A stretch of DNA of 64,000 nucleotides, taken from assembly GCF_032918005.1 (NCBI RefSeq), contig NZ_CP136628.1, positions 4,263,501 through 4,327,500 of the forward strand, given 5' to 3'. Shown here in pieces: positions 56,883 to 64,000 of the stretch. This stretch comes from Bradyrhizobium sp. NDS-1 (lineage in GTDB: Bacteria; Pseudomonadota; Alphaproteobacteria; Rhizobiales; Xanthobacteraceae). Position 1 is the first letter of the stretch, and each line of letters opens with the position of its first letter. The position numbers and the translations under genes are program-made. The notes beneath the pieces were generated by a model that saw nothing but the letters and a program-made list of their open reading frames with translations, did not search any database and was not told where the DNA came from.

Positions 56883-58013
56883 CTATCCGCTCAAGGCCGC
56901 GTTGATCGCCGCCGCTGCCTTGCTGTCGTCGTTCCTAAACAAGTGCGAGTAGACGCGCAAGGTGATGTCCGGCTTTGCGTGGCCGAGCCGCTTCGAGATG
57001 GTGACGATGTCCACGCCAGCGTCGATGAGCTGGGACGCGTGCGTGTGGCGCAGGTTGTGAAAGCCCATCTCCGGCTGAAAGTCGCTCCACGCCTTGCTAT
57101 GGCGCTTCTGGGACGGCAAGGCTCCGTCGAGGCCGGCGAACAGCAGTGCATCATCAGGAAGCCGTCCGGCGCCGAGTTTGAGCCGCAGCTCCAGTTGTTC
57201 CTTGCGGAAGTCGCGAAGCGTCTCGACGAGCAAATCGGGCAACGTGATGTCGCGCCGTCCGGCTTTGGTTTTCGGCGCCTTCAGCCGGATGCCGTGTGCC
57301 TTGGTCTCTTCGATCGCCTCCCGCACCTGGATGATCTTCTTGTCGAGATCCAGGCGGCCCCAACGGATGCCAAGCACTTCGCCAAGGCGCATGCCGGTGA
57401 ACAGCGAAATCATCGCAGGGACAAAGAGCCGATGGCCGCGCAGCGTCTCGATGAACGCCGGGACATCCTTGACGATGACCATTTCCTCGTCGTCGACCTT
57501 CGGCGCGGATTCGTCGGCGACCACATTTTTGATCACCAACTCGTTCTTTGTGGCATCGCGGAGCGCCTTGCCAAGTACGCGGTGAGCGTGACCGATGGTT
57601 CGTGGTGCGAGACCACCCTTCCCGTCAGCCCTGCCCCCGTTGCGCAACGTCGTATGCCAACTTTCGATGTCGAGAGTTCGCAGTTTTTGAAGAGGCCTTG
57701 CGCCGAGGTGCGGGACGATCTGATTTTCCACGAGCTCGCGATACCGTTCGGCGGTCCTAGCGCTGATAACTCCGGCAGCTTCCCAGTGGTCGACGCGGCC
57801 GCGCACCCACTCGGCCACCGTCACCTTGTTCGGCTCGACGTACTTGGCTTGGCTGACCGACGCGATCAACTCGGCGAGCTTAACCTGGGCCTCGCGCTTG
57901 GTGCCGCGGAAGGAATGGTATTGGACTTTTCGCTTGCCCGTGGCGGGATCGCGGCCGGCATCAAACTTCAGCTCGAACGATCGTTTGCCACGTTGGCGAA
58001 TGTGCCCCTTCAT
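56883..58013 (-). CDS. int: Phage-type tyrosine integrase
   Basis: A 376-residue integrase. An N-terminal arm-binding/SAM-like part (RGKRSFELKFDAGRDPATGK, then VTVAEWVRGRVDHWEAAGVI) is followed by the catalytic domain: SLFTGMRLGEVLGIRWGRLD (first Arg), FHNLRHTHASQLIDAGVDIV (HxxR), LGHAKPDITLRVYSHLF (His and nucleophile Tyr). All catalytic residues are present. It is unrelated in N-terminal type to the Block B integrase. Its 3' end lies 73 bp upstream of the tRNA on the same strand. Its start overlaps the Arc-type gene by ATGA. Confidence 0.93.
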   Translation of the reverse strand: MKGHIRQRGKRSFELKFDAGRDPATGKRKVQYHSFRGTKREAQVKLAELIASVSQAKYVEPNKVTVAEWVRGRVDHWEAAGVISARTAERYRELVENQIVPHLGARPLQKLRTLDIESWHTTLRNGGRADGKGGLAPRTIGHAHRVLGKALRDATKNELVIKNVVADESAPKVDDEEMVIVKDVPAFIETLRGHRLFVPAMISLFTGMRLGEVLGIRWGRLDLDKKIIQVREAIEETKAHGIRLKAPKTKAGRRDITLPDLLVETLRDFRKEQLELRLKLGAGRLPDDALLFAGLDGALPSQKRHSKAWSDFQPEMGFHNLRHTHASQLIDAGVDIVTISKRLGHAKPDITLRVYSHLFRNDDSKAAAAINAALSG

Positions 58014-58588
58014 TGTTTATCTCCCGGCAACGGACGACTCGTCGCGATCTTGCGCTTAAATTCGTTCAAGCTGCTCGCGCGGTCGGCTGCCTGATATTCT
58101 GGGTCCTTGTCGGGTCTCGGATATGGCGAGGCAATGCCGCTTAGCTCCGCAAATACTTGTGCGAGCTGCTCATCAGTTTTCGCTTCAGCAAACCAATTTC
58201 CGTGACGCCTCTCCTCCTGGGAGTAGTTGCGAAGCACTAAGTCGCGGTAGTTTTTCGCCAGTTGGAGCAGCGTCATGCTGAACAAGTTGAATGTGCGCTC
58301 ATCTTCTACCCACCGCTTGTTGGTAAAACGCTCGATGCTCGCCAGCGCCTTCGCCGTGCTCAAGGCAATATTAAAAACGTCCGTTCCCCATTCCGACGAG
58401 AGGTAGTCGCGGAGATCCGCCAGACGTTCCTCACGAAGCTTTTCGATTTCAATTGATCTTTCCAGCCGGCTCACGATTTCGGCATTGAGGGAAAGATTAC
58501 TCTTCGAGGCGCGCTTCTCGAGCATCGCTCTCAATCCCTCGTCGAACCGCAGGTTCAACTTCACCAATTCAGTCGGTTTCTTGGCCAT
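58010..58588 (-). CDS. Arc-type repressor with helical C-terminal domain
   Basis: A 192-residue protein. Residues 5-50 (VKLNLRFDEGLRAMLEKRAS, then KSNLSLNAEIVSRLERSI) form an Arc-type ribbon-helix-helix DNA-binding domain. The remainder is helical with ESIERFTNKRW-like and FSMTLLQLAKNYRDLVLRNY segments. Start ATG 58588 with AGGG upstream; overlaps int by ATGA. It is divergent from the AlpA-like gene and probably acts as the element's main repressor at the shared region 58589-58799. Confidence 0.8.
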   Translation of the reverse strand: MAKKPTELVKLNLRFDEGLRAMLEKRASKSNLSLNAEIVSRLERSIEIEKLREERLADLRDYLSSEWGTDVFNIALSTAKALASIERFTNKRWVEDERTFNLFSMTLLQLAKNYRDLVLRNYSQEERRHGNWFAEAKTDEQLAQVFAELSGIASPYPRPDKDPEYQAADRASSLNEFKRKIATSRPLPGDKQ

Positions 58589-58640
58589 CGCCTGCCCTTC
58601 ATTGTGAGACTTAATGGGACAATCTGGCACGGACAAGATG

Positions 58641-58740
58641 GGGCCGCAAGTGGCCCTACAAATTTTGTTGGGGCCAACCATGGCTCAAGGTTGACTATTT
58701 GGGACGAAGCACCTCTCCTACGCCGAGGCCAACTATGGCC
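58641..58740. promoter_or_regulatory. Candidate operator cluster in divergent promoter region of Block C
   Basis: Between the Arc-type gene and the AlpA-like gene are GGGCC-GCAAGT-GGCCC (58641-58656, inverted repeat), GGCCAACCATGGC (58672-58684) and GGCCAACTATGGC (58727-58739). The last two differ at one base and are 55 bp apart, i.e. about five helical turns. These are candidate sites for the Arc-type repressor; no assigned -10/-35. Confidence 0.5.
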
Positions 58741-58799
58741 CCACTTTCCAGCGCCCCGTCGAGAAGGCGCCGGAGCAGCTTCAGGGAAAGGAGAAGCCA

Positions 58800-58997
58800 A
58801 TGCTAAAGAACGAAGAGCTTGAGGCGCTGCTATCGAAGCCTACGGCTGAGGTGCCCGACGTGGGCCGCATCTGCTACGGGCTCAGCCGCAACTCGAGCTA
58901 CGAAGCCGCAAAGCGCGGCGAGATAGAAACCATCCGGGTAGGCCGGCTCCTGAAGGTACCCACCGCACCGCTTCGCAAGAAACTCGGGATGGCATAA
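58800..58997 (+). CDS. AlpA/excisionase-like small protein
   Basis: A 65-residue protein (VPDVGRICYGLSRNSSYEAA, then KRGEIETIRVGRLLKVPTAP). The helix-turn-helix followed by IxxxRVGRxxKVP is the excisionase/AlpA pattern. AAAGGAG lies upstream of the ATG. It is the first gene of the Block C plus-strand cassette, as the AlpA-like gene is in Block B. Confidence 0.75.
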   Translation: MLKNEELEALLSKPTAEVPDVGRICYGLSRNSSYEAAKRGEIETIRVGRLLKVPTAPLRKKLGMA

Positions 58998-59186
58998 ATG
59001 ACAAGCCCCGCCGCAAAGGACGGGGCTTCTCCGAAGATGGATCCGATGCTCCCCAGCTCGGTCGGCTCGGAATGTAGCCCTCCCCTCGCCCAACTACAAG
59101 CAGCGCGCCTGGTTCGGCAGTGCGCAATGACCCGCTCAATGGCCGCAGTGGTGGCCCCGATGATTTACGGGGAGATCACCGCATGA
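58998..59186 (+). CDS. Small hypothetical protein, homologue of 46725-46925
   Basis: A 62-residue protein whose ATG follows the AlpA-like stop directly. The last 36 residues match the Block B protein in the same gene position (QLQAARLVRQCAM... versus RLQASRLARRYAV...). It overlaps the next gene by ATGA. Function unknown; conservation with its neighbours suggests it belongs to the replication/control cassette. Confidence 0.6.
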   Translation: MTSPAAKDGASPKMDPMLPSSVGSECSPPLAQLQAARLVRQCAMTRSMAAVVAPMIYGEITA

Positions 59187-59461
59187 AGCGCGAAATGCTC
59201 CCCAACAAGCGTCCTTCCATCGCATTCAATTTCGAGCACGAGGGACACCGTTACCGCGCCACCGCCAGTCGCTATGCCGACGGCCGATTAGCCGAAATCT
59301 TTCTCGATACCGACAAGCTCAACACACCATTGCAGGCCAGCGCTGAGACCGCCGCGGTTCTCGTCTCGCTGTTGCTGCAGCATGGCGTCGACGTCGAGAG
59401 GATCAAGCACAGTGTCCGCGGACCTATCGCGATTGCGCTTGAGCTGGCGGAGGCGCCGTGA
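59183..59461 (+). CDS. Small protein resembling the TSCPD domain
   Basis: A 92-residue protein: IAFNFEHEGHRYRATASRYA, then DGRLAEIFLDTDKLNTPLQA and SAETAAVLVSLLLQHGVDVE. The GRLAEIFL...LVSLLLQHGV pattern resembles the TSCPD domain found at the C-terminus of B12-dependent ribonucleotide reductases and in free-standing phage proteins. The Cys of TSCPD is not visible, so any link to nucleotide supply is speculative. Coupled to both neighbours (ATGA, GTGA). Confidence 0.55.
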   Translation: MKREMLPNKRPSIAFNFEHEGHRYRATASRYADGRLAEIFLDTDKLNTPLQASAETAAVLVSLLLQHGVDVERIKHSVRGPIAIALELAEAP

Positions 59462-60822
59462 ACGCGATCTCCTTCCCGCCTCTGGCGGAGATGACACCGA
59501 TCAGGGCGCGCACCGAGTTCGCCAAGCGCCAGCACTACCTTCGCAGCCTCGAGGGCGACCGCGCGCTGATCGGGCTTGTCGATCTGGCAAAGCGCTACAC
59601 GCGCCTGCAACATCACGGCCTTCTTGACGACGAGGACATTCCCGGGGGCCTCTGGGAGGCCGCGGAAAACGCCGACTTAGTGAAGGCGCACGGGCCGGAC
59701 ACCATCGAAAACGTGATGGCCGCGGCGATTGAAACGGCGCACGCGTCGCCGAACGACGACACTGGCAAATCATCATCCGGCTTGCTCATCCTCACCCCAG
59801 CAGCATGGAAAGGCACTGAGCCGACGAAACAGCGGTGGCTTGCTCATGCCCGAATCCCATCGGGCGACCTGACCATTGGCGCCGGCAACGGCGGAAGCGG
59901 CAAAACCGAGATCTACACGCAGTTGCTGATCGCCGTGACAGCGGGCCTGGCCGATTGGCTAGGGTGCACGATCGAAAACGGCGTGGCGCTGTTTCTGAGC
60001 TGCGAGGAGCCGCAGGAGAACATCCGCGACCGCATTGAACGCATCGCAAAACACCGCAGCATCGATCCTTACGATTTGCCCAATCTGCATCTTGTTTTTC
60101 CTGACCTTGAGAACACATGGCTCGTTCACGCCCTTAAGGATGGCAGGCTCACCAAAGCCCCTTTGCTGGACTGGCTCGAAGCGTGGATCCGGGAGCACCG
60201 CCCTCGCCTTGTTGTAATCGACAGCATTGCTGCGGTCTTCGACGGCGACGCGATCGCGCGCCGTCAGGTTCGGGCGTTCCTCGCAATGCTGCGCAAGATC
60301 GCGCGAGAGCACGACACCGCAATCGTCTTGCTAGATCACCCGAGCGTGCGCGGTATGGCCGACGGCAGTGGCACCGCGAACTCGGTCGATTGGCGCAACT
60401 CGGTCAGGTCAATGTTGAGCCTGACCGAGGACAAAGACGACCAGGATGCCCGCGTGCTCGAGGTGACGAAGAGCAACCGCGGCCCGAAGGGTGAGAAGGT
60501 TACCCTGCGCTGGGATGGCCTCACGTTCGTTCCGGAAGGCATTGGCGGCGCGCCGTCGCACCATCTGGCCGCTGCAGAGCGGGACGTCGAGGAGCTCTTC
60601 CTGCGGATCCTCGACAGGCGAAACGCGCAAGGCCGGCCGGTGCGCCCCCACCCAGGCCGCGGCTACGCGCCGGCGGAGTTCGTCAACGATCCCGAGGCGG
60701 TGGGCGTGACCGACAAGGCCTTCGTAGCCGCGATGGAGCGCCTGTACACCAGCGGCAAGATCACCACCGTCATCACCGGGCCCCAGAGCCGCACCGTGAG
60801 CCACATCGAGAGGGTGCGGTGA
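59458..60822 (+). CDS. RepA-like RecA-fold ATPase
   Basis: A 454-residue protein starting at GTG 59458. The first 110 residues are an extra domain unlike the Block B protein. Then comes the RecA-fold ATPase: Walker A TIGAGNGGSGKTEIYTQLL, Walker B LVVIDSIAAVFDGDAIARRQ, sensor IVLLDHPSVRGMADGSGTAN, and the NSVRSMLSLTEDK block shared with Block B. It lacks a separate PrimPol partner, so priming may rely on host or helper. Start and stop overlap neighbours (GTGA at both ends). Confidence 0.87.
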   Translation: MNAISFPPLAEMTPIRARTEFAKRQHYLRSLEGDRALIGLVDLAKRYTRLQHHGLLDDEDIPGGLWEAAENADLVKAHGPDTIENVMAAAIETAHASPNDDTGKSSSGLLILTPAAWKGTEPTKQRWLAHARIPSGDLTIGAGNGGSGKTEIYTQLLIAVTAGLADWLGCTIENGVALFLSCEEPQENIRDRIERIAKHRSIDPYDLPNLHLVFPDLENTWLVHALKDGRLTKAPLLDWLEAWIREHRPRLVVIDSIAAVFDGDAIARRQVRAFLAMLRKIAREHDTAIVLLDHPSVRGMADGSGTANSVDWRNSVRSMLSLTEDKDDQDARVLEVTKSNRGPKGEKVTLRWDGLTFVPEGIGGAPSHHLAAAERDVEELFLRILDRRNAQGRPVRPHPGRGYAPAEFVNDPEAVGVTDKAFVAAMERLYTSGKITTVITGPQSRTVSHIERVR

Positions 60823-61457
60823 TGGTATCCCGCTGCACTTCGATCCCCCCTTCGATCGCCCTTCAGCCGGTTCGATCCCCCCTTCGATCGGGTATTGCAT
60901 CCCCCGTTCAATCGCCTTCGATCCCCCCTTCGATCGGCTGTGTTCAATCCCCCCACACCCCTAGGGGCGATCGAAGCGCCCCCCGCGGCCCTTCGGGGGC
61001 CGCTGGCGCTCCTCCGCCCGAGCAGGCGACAACCGACCTTCGCCACCTCGCCGCAGCACTCGAGGCTGGCGCCGAGCTGACAGACCACGAGCGCCAAGCG
61101 GCCGCCTCAGCGTTGCGTATCGCCACGTTGCTGCTTAGTCCGACGCTGCCCGGTCAGCGCAGTCCGGCCGCCCGGGCGGCACAGGAGCGCCGCGATCGGC
61201 TGATCTGCGTCACCATCGCGGAATTCTTTCCCGCGCTGCTGGCCGCCACTGCCGCCGAGCAGCTCGCCGAGCGCCTGGCCAGGTACCGTTCCGGGCCCGA
61301 CTGGAAGCGCGACCGCACAGCCACCAGCATCAACTACCGGCAATCGCTGCGCGGGCGCTGCTGGGAAATCCTGAAGGCAGTCGACCGGCCGCTTTCAGGC
61401 CGACGCATTCGAGAGATTTTGGCGACCAGCTCGGTGAGCTCGTCGCCACGGGATTGA
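60819..61457 (+). CDS. Hypothetical protein overlapping an iteron-like array
   Basis: A 212-residue frame starting at GTG 60819. The first 60 residues are low-complexity Ser/Pro/Arg, encoded by repeats, and may not be translated. The C-terminal part (HLAAALEAGAELTDHERQAA, CWEILKAVDRPLSGRRIREI) looks like a real helical protein, probably starting further downstream. The ending resembles a winged helix. Function unknown. Confidence 0.5.
   Translation: MMVSRCTSIPPSIALQPVRSPLRSGIASPVQSPSIPPSIGCVQSPHTPRGDRSAPRGPSGAAGAPPPEQATTDLRHLAAALEAGAELTDHERQAAASALRIATLLLSPTLPGQRSPAARAAQERRDRLICVTIAEFFPALLAATAAEQLAERLARYRSGPDWKRDRTATSINYRQSLRGRCWEILKAVDRPLSGRRIREILATSSVSSSPRD
60839..60954 (+). repeat. Iteron-like tandem repeats (candidate replication origin of Block C)
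   Basis: TTCGATCCCCCCTTCGATCG occurs exactly at 60839-60858, 60871-60890 and 60917-60936. A degenerate copy lies at 60895-60914 and a partial one at 60943-60954. Spacing is 22-32 bp. The array starts 17 bp after the RepA-like stop. Iteron arrays next to a replication gene are typical origins; a GC-rich hairpin region follows. Confidence 0.6.
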
Positions 61458-61504
61458 GGCATGTTCGGTACGAATCAAGGTCCTCACCTCAAGGAGCTTT
61501 CTGA

Positions 61505-62815
61505 ATGACCATCGAATTTCCCCCGCGGCGCCAACCCAGCATGGCGGGTTCGCTCGACATGGCGCGCCTGGCCGATGAAGCCGCCGCCTCGGCGGCAACC
61601 GCAGATGCCAGGGCGACTTTCACCCGCATCGCTTTCGCGGCCCGCCGCGCTGATGCGGTCGCCATGTCGCCACAGGCTGATGCCGCATTCCAACGCGCGG
61701 TGCAGGCCTTCGAGCACCACGACGCCACAACGGCTGCTCGAACCACCGAGCTTCAGGGCGCACTGAATCGCAGCCTTGAATCCGTTCAACCCTCATCGGC
61801 CATGGGCCCGATCAACGCGAGCTTTAGCCTCATTCGCGGGCGGTTGCCGGAAGCCGTGCAGGCGACAATCGACCGCATCGAGGAGGATCTCGACGAGGTT
61901 CGCGCGGCGCGGCGAAACTTGGTCGACGACCAGCAAGACCTGATCCAGCAGCGCGGCGCCATTGTCAGCCAGATTCGGATGAACACCGAACCGGCGGTGG
62001 CCGAACGCTACAGCGTCACCAACCTCATGTCGGAGGATCATCCGACGCTGAAGAAACTTCGTGCGGATCAGGCGCGCATCGACAAGCAGCTCGCCAAGAT
62101 CAGCGACAAGTTGGCTGCATCGCAGCCGCGCTTTGAAGCGCTGGATCGGCTCTTTGATCGCTGCCGGGAGTACGCTCGCTTTGCGCTCAACAACGGCGCC
62201 GGGTTCGCCTTCCACGATGGCAAAGCCGCCGGCAAGAAGCCCGGCGACCTCAAGCAGGCGATTGCGGATGCCCGACAAAGCGTCGCTGAAATCCTTGCTG
62301 ATCTGCGAGAGCATCGCGCCCGCCCGCGCCGCTCTGCCGACGTGAAGCTCGCGGCCAGGCAGCTCGTCGAGGCCACGGCCAAAGCCCCGCAGGTTGCCCA
62401 GGCTATCGACCACGGTGACGCGATCCTGTGGCCTCAGGCCGGCATCACCGCTGAGGTCGTGGGCGGCGTAACCGTGGATGGCAAAAAGGTCCCGATCCCG
62501 AACGCGGGCGCCGCGGCATTTGGCGGCATCAATGACGCCCTCGGCATCATGATGTGGGCCTTCAAGGACAGCATCGTCGCCGCCATCGATCGCGAAATCG
62601 ACTTGTACGCGGACGACGCAAACGCATTGTCGGCGGAGGACCGCGCGAGCGGAGAAGCCGAGCTGCTCACAAAGCTGCTCGCGGCAGAGCGCGTTGAGGA
62701 AGCCCTGATCCGGCAGGCCGAACAGGCTGACATGCCCGTCTATCGGCGCGGTGATGCCGACGTGCGCGTCGTGCTCGGCTTGGATGCCACCATGCCGCCC
62801 TTGGCGGAGATTTGA
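61505..62815 (+). CDS. Coiled-coil hypothetical protein
   Basis: A 436-residue protein with long helices: QATIDRIEEDLDEVRAARRN then LVDDQQDLIQQRGAIVSQIR (coiled coil), KKLRADQARIDKQLAKISDK, followed by a more globular C-terminal part (FGGINDALGIMMWAFKDSIV, ADMPVYRRGDADVRVVLGLD). GAAGGAG-like ribosome site upstream (AAGGAGC). I do not recognise a family; size and position suggest a phage head or DNA-processing protein. Confidence 0.7.
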   Translation: MTIEFPPRRQPSMAGSLDMARLADEAAASAATADARATFTRIAFAARRADAVAMSPQADAAFQRAVQAFEHHDATTAARTTELQGALNRSLESVQPSSAMGPINASFSLIRGRLPEAVQATIDRIEEDLDEVRAARRNLVDDQQDLIQQRGAIVSQIRMNTEPAVAERYSVTNLMSEDHPTLKKLRADQARIDKQLAKISDKLAASQPRFEALDRLFDRCREYARFALNNGAGFAFHDGKAAGKKPGDLKQAIADARQSVAEILADLREHRARPRRSADVKLAARQLVEATAKAPQVAQAIDHGDAILWPQAGITAEVVGGVTVDGKKVPIPNAGAAAFGGINDALGIMMWAFKDSIVAAIDREIDLYADDANALSAEDRASGEAELLTKLLAAERVEEALIRQAEQADMPVYRRGDADVRVVLGLDATMPPLAEI

Positions 62816-63072
62816 ACCGTGTTGCGCGGCAGGCAGGGACAGCGGCCGCAGGAAAAAGGGGCATTCTCCCCCGTGACCGCCTGCGGAACATCGCCGAGTT
62901 CGTCGCGCATCACTCGGGAGGGGGCGTCGTGCTCAAGCATGCGGCGCTCCCTCCCTCCGGCCTTTCCCGGGGGCGCACCCAAATCAAAAGCTACCTTCCA
63001 GCGATTAGGACAATGCGGGGAAACGAAGCGCCCGACTTCGCTAGCGCCAGAAGCCCGAATTGATCGAACACC
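62816..63072 (+). other. 257-bp stretch with two competing open frames
   Basis: Two frames run through this stretch. One starts at TTG 62812 (83 residues, overlapping the previous stop); the other at GTG 62819 (85 residues, overlapping the next ATG). Neither shows a recognisable motif or a good ribosome site, so I do not choose. One of them may be a small phage protein. Confidence 0.3.
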
Positions 63073-63483
63073 ATGAGCAACAGCACGGCTTCGTCGGTCT
63101 CTCTAAACGCCTTGGCGAAGATCCTTGGGCGATCGAAGTCGGGGCTCCACTATCTGGAGAAGGCGGGCCATATCCGTCGGAATTCGCTTGGAAAATTTGA
63201 CATTGCGGACGTTCAGCGCGCGATTGCCGAGACGGTCGATCAATCGATGGCCCACCGGCGGAAACCGCCGTCGCCCATCGTTCGAACGGCAGTCGTTCGA
63301 ACGGCGCACGATGATTGTTCGAACGGGGATCGCGAACGGGTGTTCGTCGATGGGAAGTGGATTCCGGTCGAGCAGGCTGAGGCCATGCGCGATCGATACC
63401 TGCGCCTGTTGGCTGAGCTGAACCAACTGAAGGGCGCCGCTCGAAAGGCGGGCAAGCCTTTCCTGCCGGAACAAGGAGGTTAG
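63073..63483 (+). CDS. Nu1-like terminase small subunit
   Basis: A 136-residue protein. The N-terminal helix-turn-helix (SVSLNALAKILGRSKSGLHY, then LEKAGHIRRNSLGKFDIADV) resembles the Nu1 winged-helix of lambda-type small terminases; the C-terminal helix (VFVDGKWIPVEQAEAMRDRY, then LRLLAELNQLKGAARKAG) would be the oligomerisation part. It would recognise the cos or pac site. A different family from the Block B TerS. No large subunit is seen before the window end. Confidence 0.65.
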   Translation: MSNSTASSVSLNALAKILGRSKSGLHYLEKAGHIRRNSLGKFDIADVQRAIAETVDQSMAHRRKPPSPIVRTAVVRTAHDDCSNGDRERVFVDGKWIPVEQAEAMRDRYLRLLAELNQLKGAARKAGKPFLPEQGG

Positions 63484-63488
63484 CCCCC

Positions 63489-64000
63489 ATGGCTAAGAAG
63501 AACGAGATCCTGCTCTCGATCGCGCTGGAAGGCGATCAGGAGATCAAGGGCAAGCTGGCCGCCGTCGGCGAGGCCGGGAAGAAGTCGCTGGCGGACATCG
63601 AGAAGCAGGTCGGCGCCGCCGGCTCACGGCTGGAGAAGCTCGCCAAACCGCTGGAGGGCGTGCGAGGGGGCCTCGCGCCGCTGCTCGAGCAGGCCGGGCT
63701 GGCGCGGCTCAGCGGGCTGTTTGGAGGGAGCGGAGGCCTACTCTCCGGTCTCTCCGGTGCTGCAGGGCCGGCCGCCCTTGGCACGGTACTTTCGGGTATC
63801 GCCCTGCACCTCGCCAAGGTGCGCGAGGAAAGCGAGAAAACAGAGGCGCGGCTAAAGTCGCTCGGCGGTGGCAGCAAGGCGGTGGCCGCTCTGAATGAAA
63901 GCGCAAAAAAGCTCGGCACCAGTCCATCTCAATTGCAGGAAGGATTCGAGAATTTTCTCGGTGCCAATCGAAAACAACGCGCAGAAGAGGATGTTCAGGC
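63489..64000 (+). CDS. Tail tape-measure-like protein (3' end outside window)
   Basis: The frame opens at ATG 63489, with AAGGAGG 9 nt upstream, and stays open to the window end (170 codons so far). The N-terminus MAKKNEILLSIALEGDQEIK, then KSLADIEKQVGAAGSRLEKL, followed by a Gly/Leu-rich segment (GLFGGSGGLLSGLSGAAGPA), is typical of the beginning of phage tape-measure proteins. The KKLGTSPSQLQEG segment matches that family's style. The full length cannot be seen. Confidence 0.7.
   Translation, partial: MAKKNEILLSIALEGDQEIKGKLAAVGEAGKKSLADIEKQVGAAGSRLEKLAKPLEGVRGGLAPLLEQAGLARLSGLFGGSGGLLSGLSGAAGPAALGTVLSGIALHLAKVREESEKTEARLKSLGGGSKAVAALNESAKKLGTSPSQLQEGFENFLGANRKQRAEEDVQ

Larger units (their letters stand above)
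56810..64000. mobile_element. Block C: second integrative element (continues past window)
   Basis: From the 5' side of the tRNA to the window end: integrase and Arc-type repressor (minus), then divergent AlpA-like gene, small genes, RepA-like ATPase, an iteron-like array, unknown coiled-coil protein, Nu1-like small terminase and a tape-measure-like gene. The presence of a tape-measure gene suggests a prophage or larger satellite. The right end is not in the window, so size and type are open. The left end must lie between the tRNA and the integrase stop. Confidence 0.7.

Noticed and set aside
60835..60960. CRISPR array suspected from regular repeats
   Set aside because: Units are only 20 bp, spacers are 2-12 bp and not unique spacer-like, and no cas genes are nearby; iterons fit better.

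Overview
The window reads as chromosome of a high-GC alphaproteobacterium, most likely Bradyrhizobium or a close relative. The evidence is the GC-rich coding, the abundance of TRAP and Liv-type importers, the rlpA / dacA-tmk-holB / metG-tatD-MBL housekeeping block, the GAGCATGATCC-type intergenic palindromes, and many small orphan proteins of a type I associate with that genus. This assignment is inference; no rRNA or marker phylogeny is available here.

Layout. 1-14 kb is catabolic and transport DNA: the 3' part of a PepSY membrane protein; a GntR regulator with an SMP-30 lactonase, divergent from a DctPQM TRAP importer, a type II dehydroquinase and an unknown protein; a lone secreted protein; then a Liv-type ABC importer (substrate-binding protein, LivH, a fused LivM-LivG, LivF) followed by an aromatic-aldehyde-type dehydrogenase, divergent from an AraC regulator. 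15.8-23.5 kb holds two further TRAP systems, one with a fused DctQM permease, flanking an acyl-CoA synthetase. 23.6-32.3 kb is housekeeping: MBL hydrolase, TatD, MetRS with a long Lys/Ala-rich N-terminal tail, HolB, Tmk, DacA, an alpha/beta hydrolase and RlpA. 32.6-41.4 kb carries small proteins, an RsbRD-type histidine kinase, an endonuclease/exonuclease/phosphatase protein paired with a PLD-VTT fusion, a phasin-like coiled coil and a DUF2786 protein.

From about 41.5 kb to the end the window is a stack of mobile DNA around a tRNA-Ser(TGA) gene (56720-56809, minus strand). The 3' end of this tRNA is duplicated exactly (21 bp) at 44403-44423 and partly (14 bp) at 41737-41750. Block A (41.5-44.4 kb) is a decayed island with an integrase relic. 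Block B (44.4-56.7 kb, about 12.3 kb) is a near-complete integrative element: P4-type integrase, AlpA-like regulator, PrimPol, RepA-like ATPase, small terminase subunit and a tail-fibre-like protein, but no recognisable capsid, portal or large terminase genes. That is the gene logic of a phage satellite (PICI-like). Two copies of a TTGTAC-N6-TTGTAC motif lie upstream of its integrase and of its terminase operon. Block C (from about 56.8 kb past the window end) has its own integrase, Arc-type repressor, AlpA-like gene and RepA-like ATPase, then an iteron-like array, a Nu1-like small terminase and the start of a tape-measure-like gene. Blocks B and C share a homologous early cassette (AlpA-like gene, small protein, variable gene, RepA), so two related replicating elements sit back to back at one tRNA.

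The Block B/C system, its shared operator and the structured leader at about 55.06-55.32 kb are the parts most worth following up.
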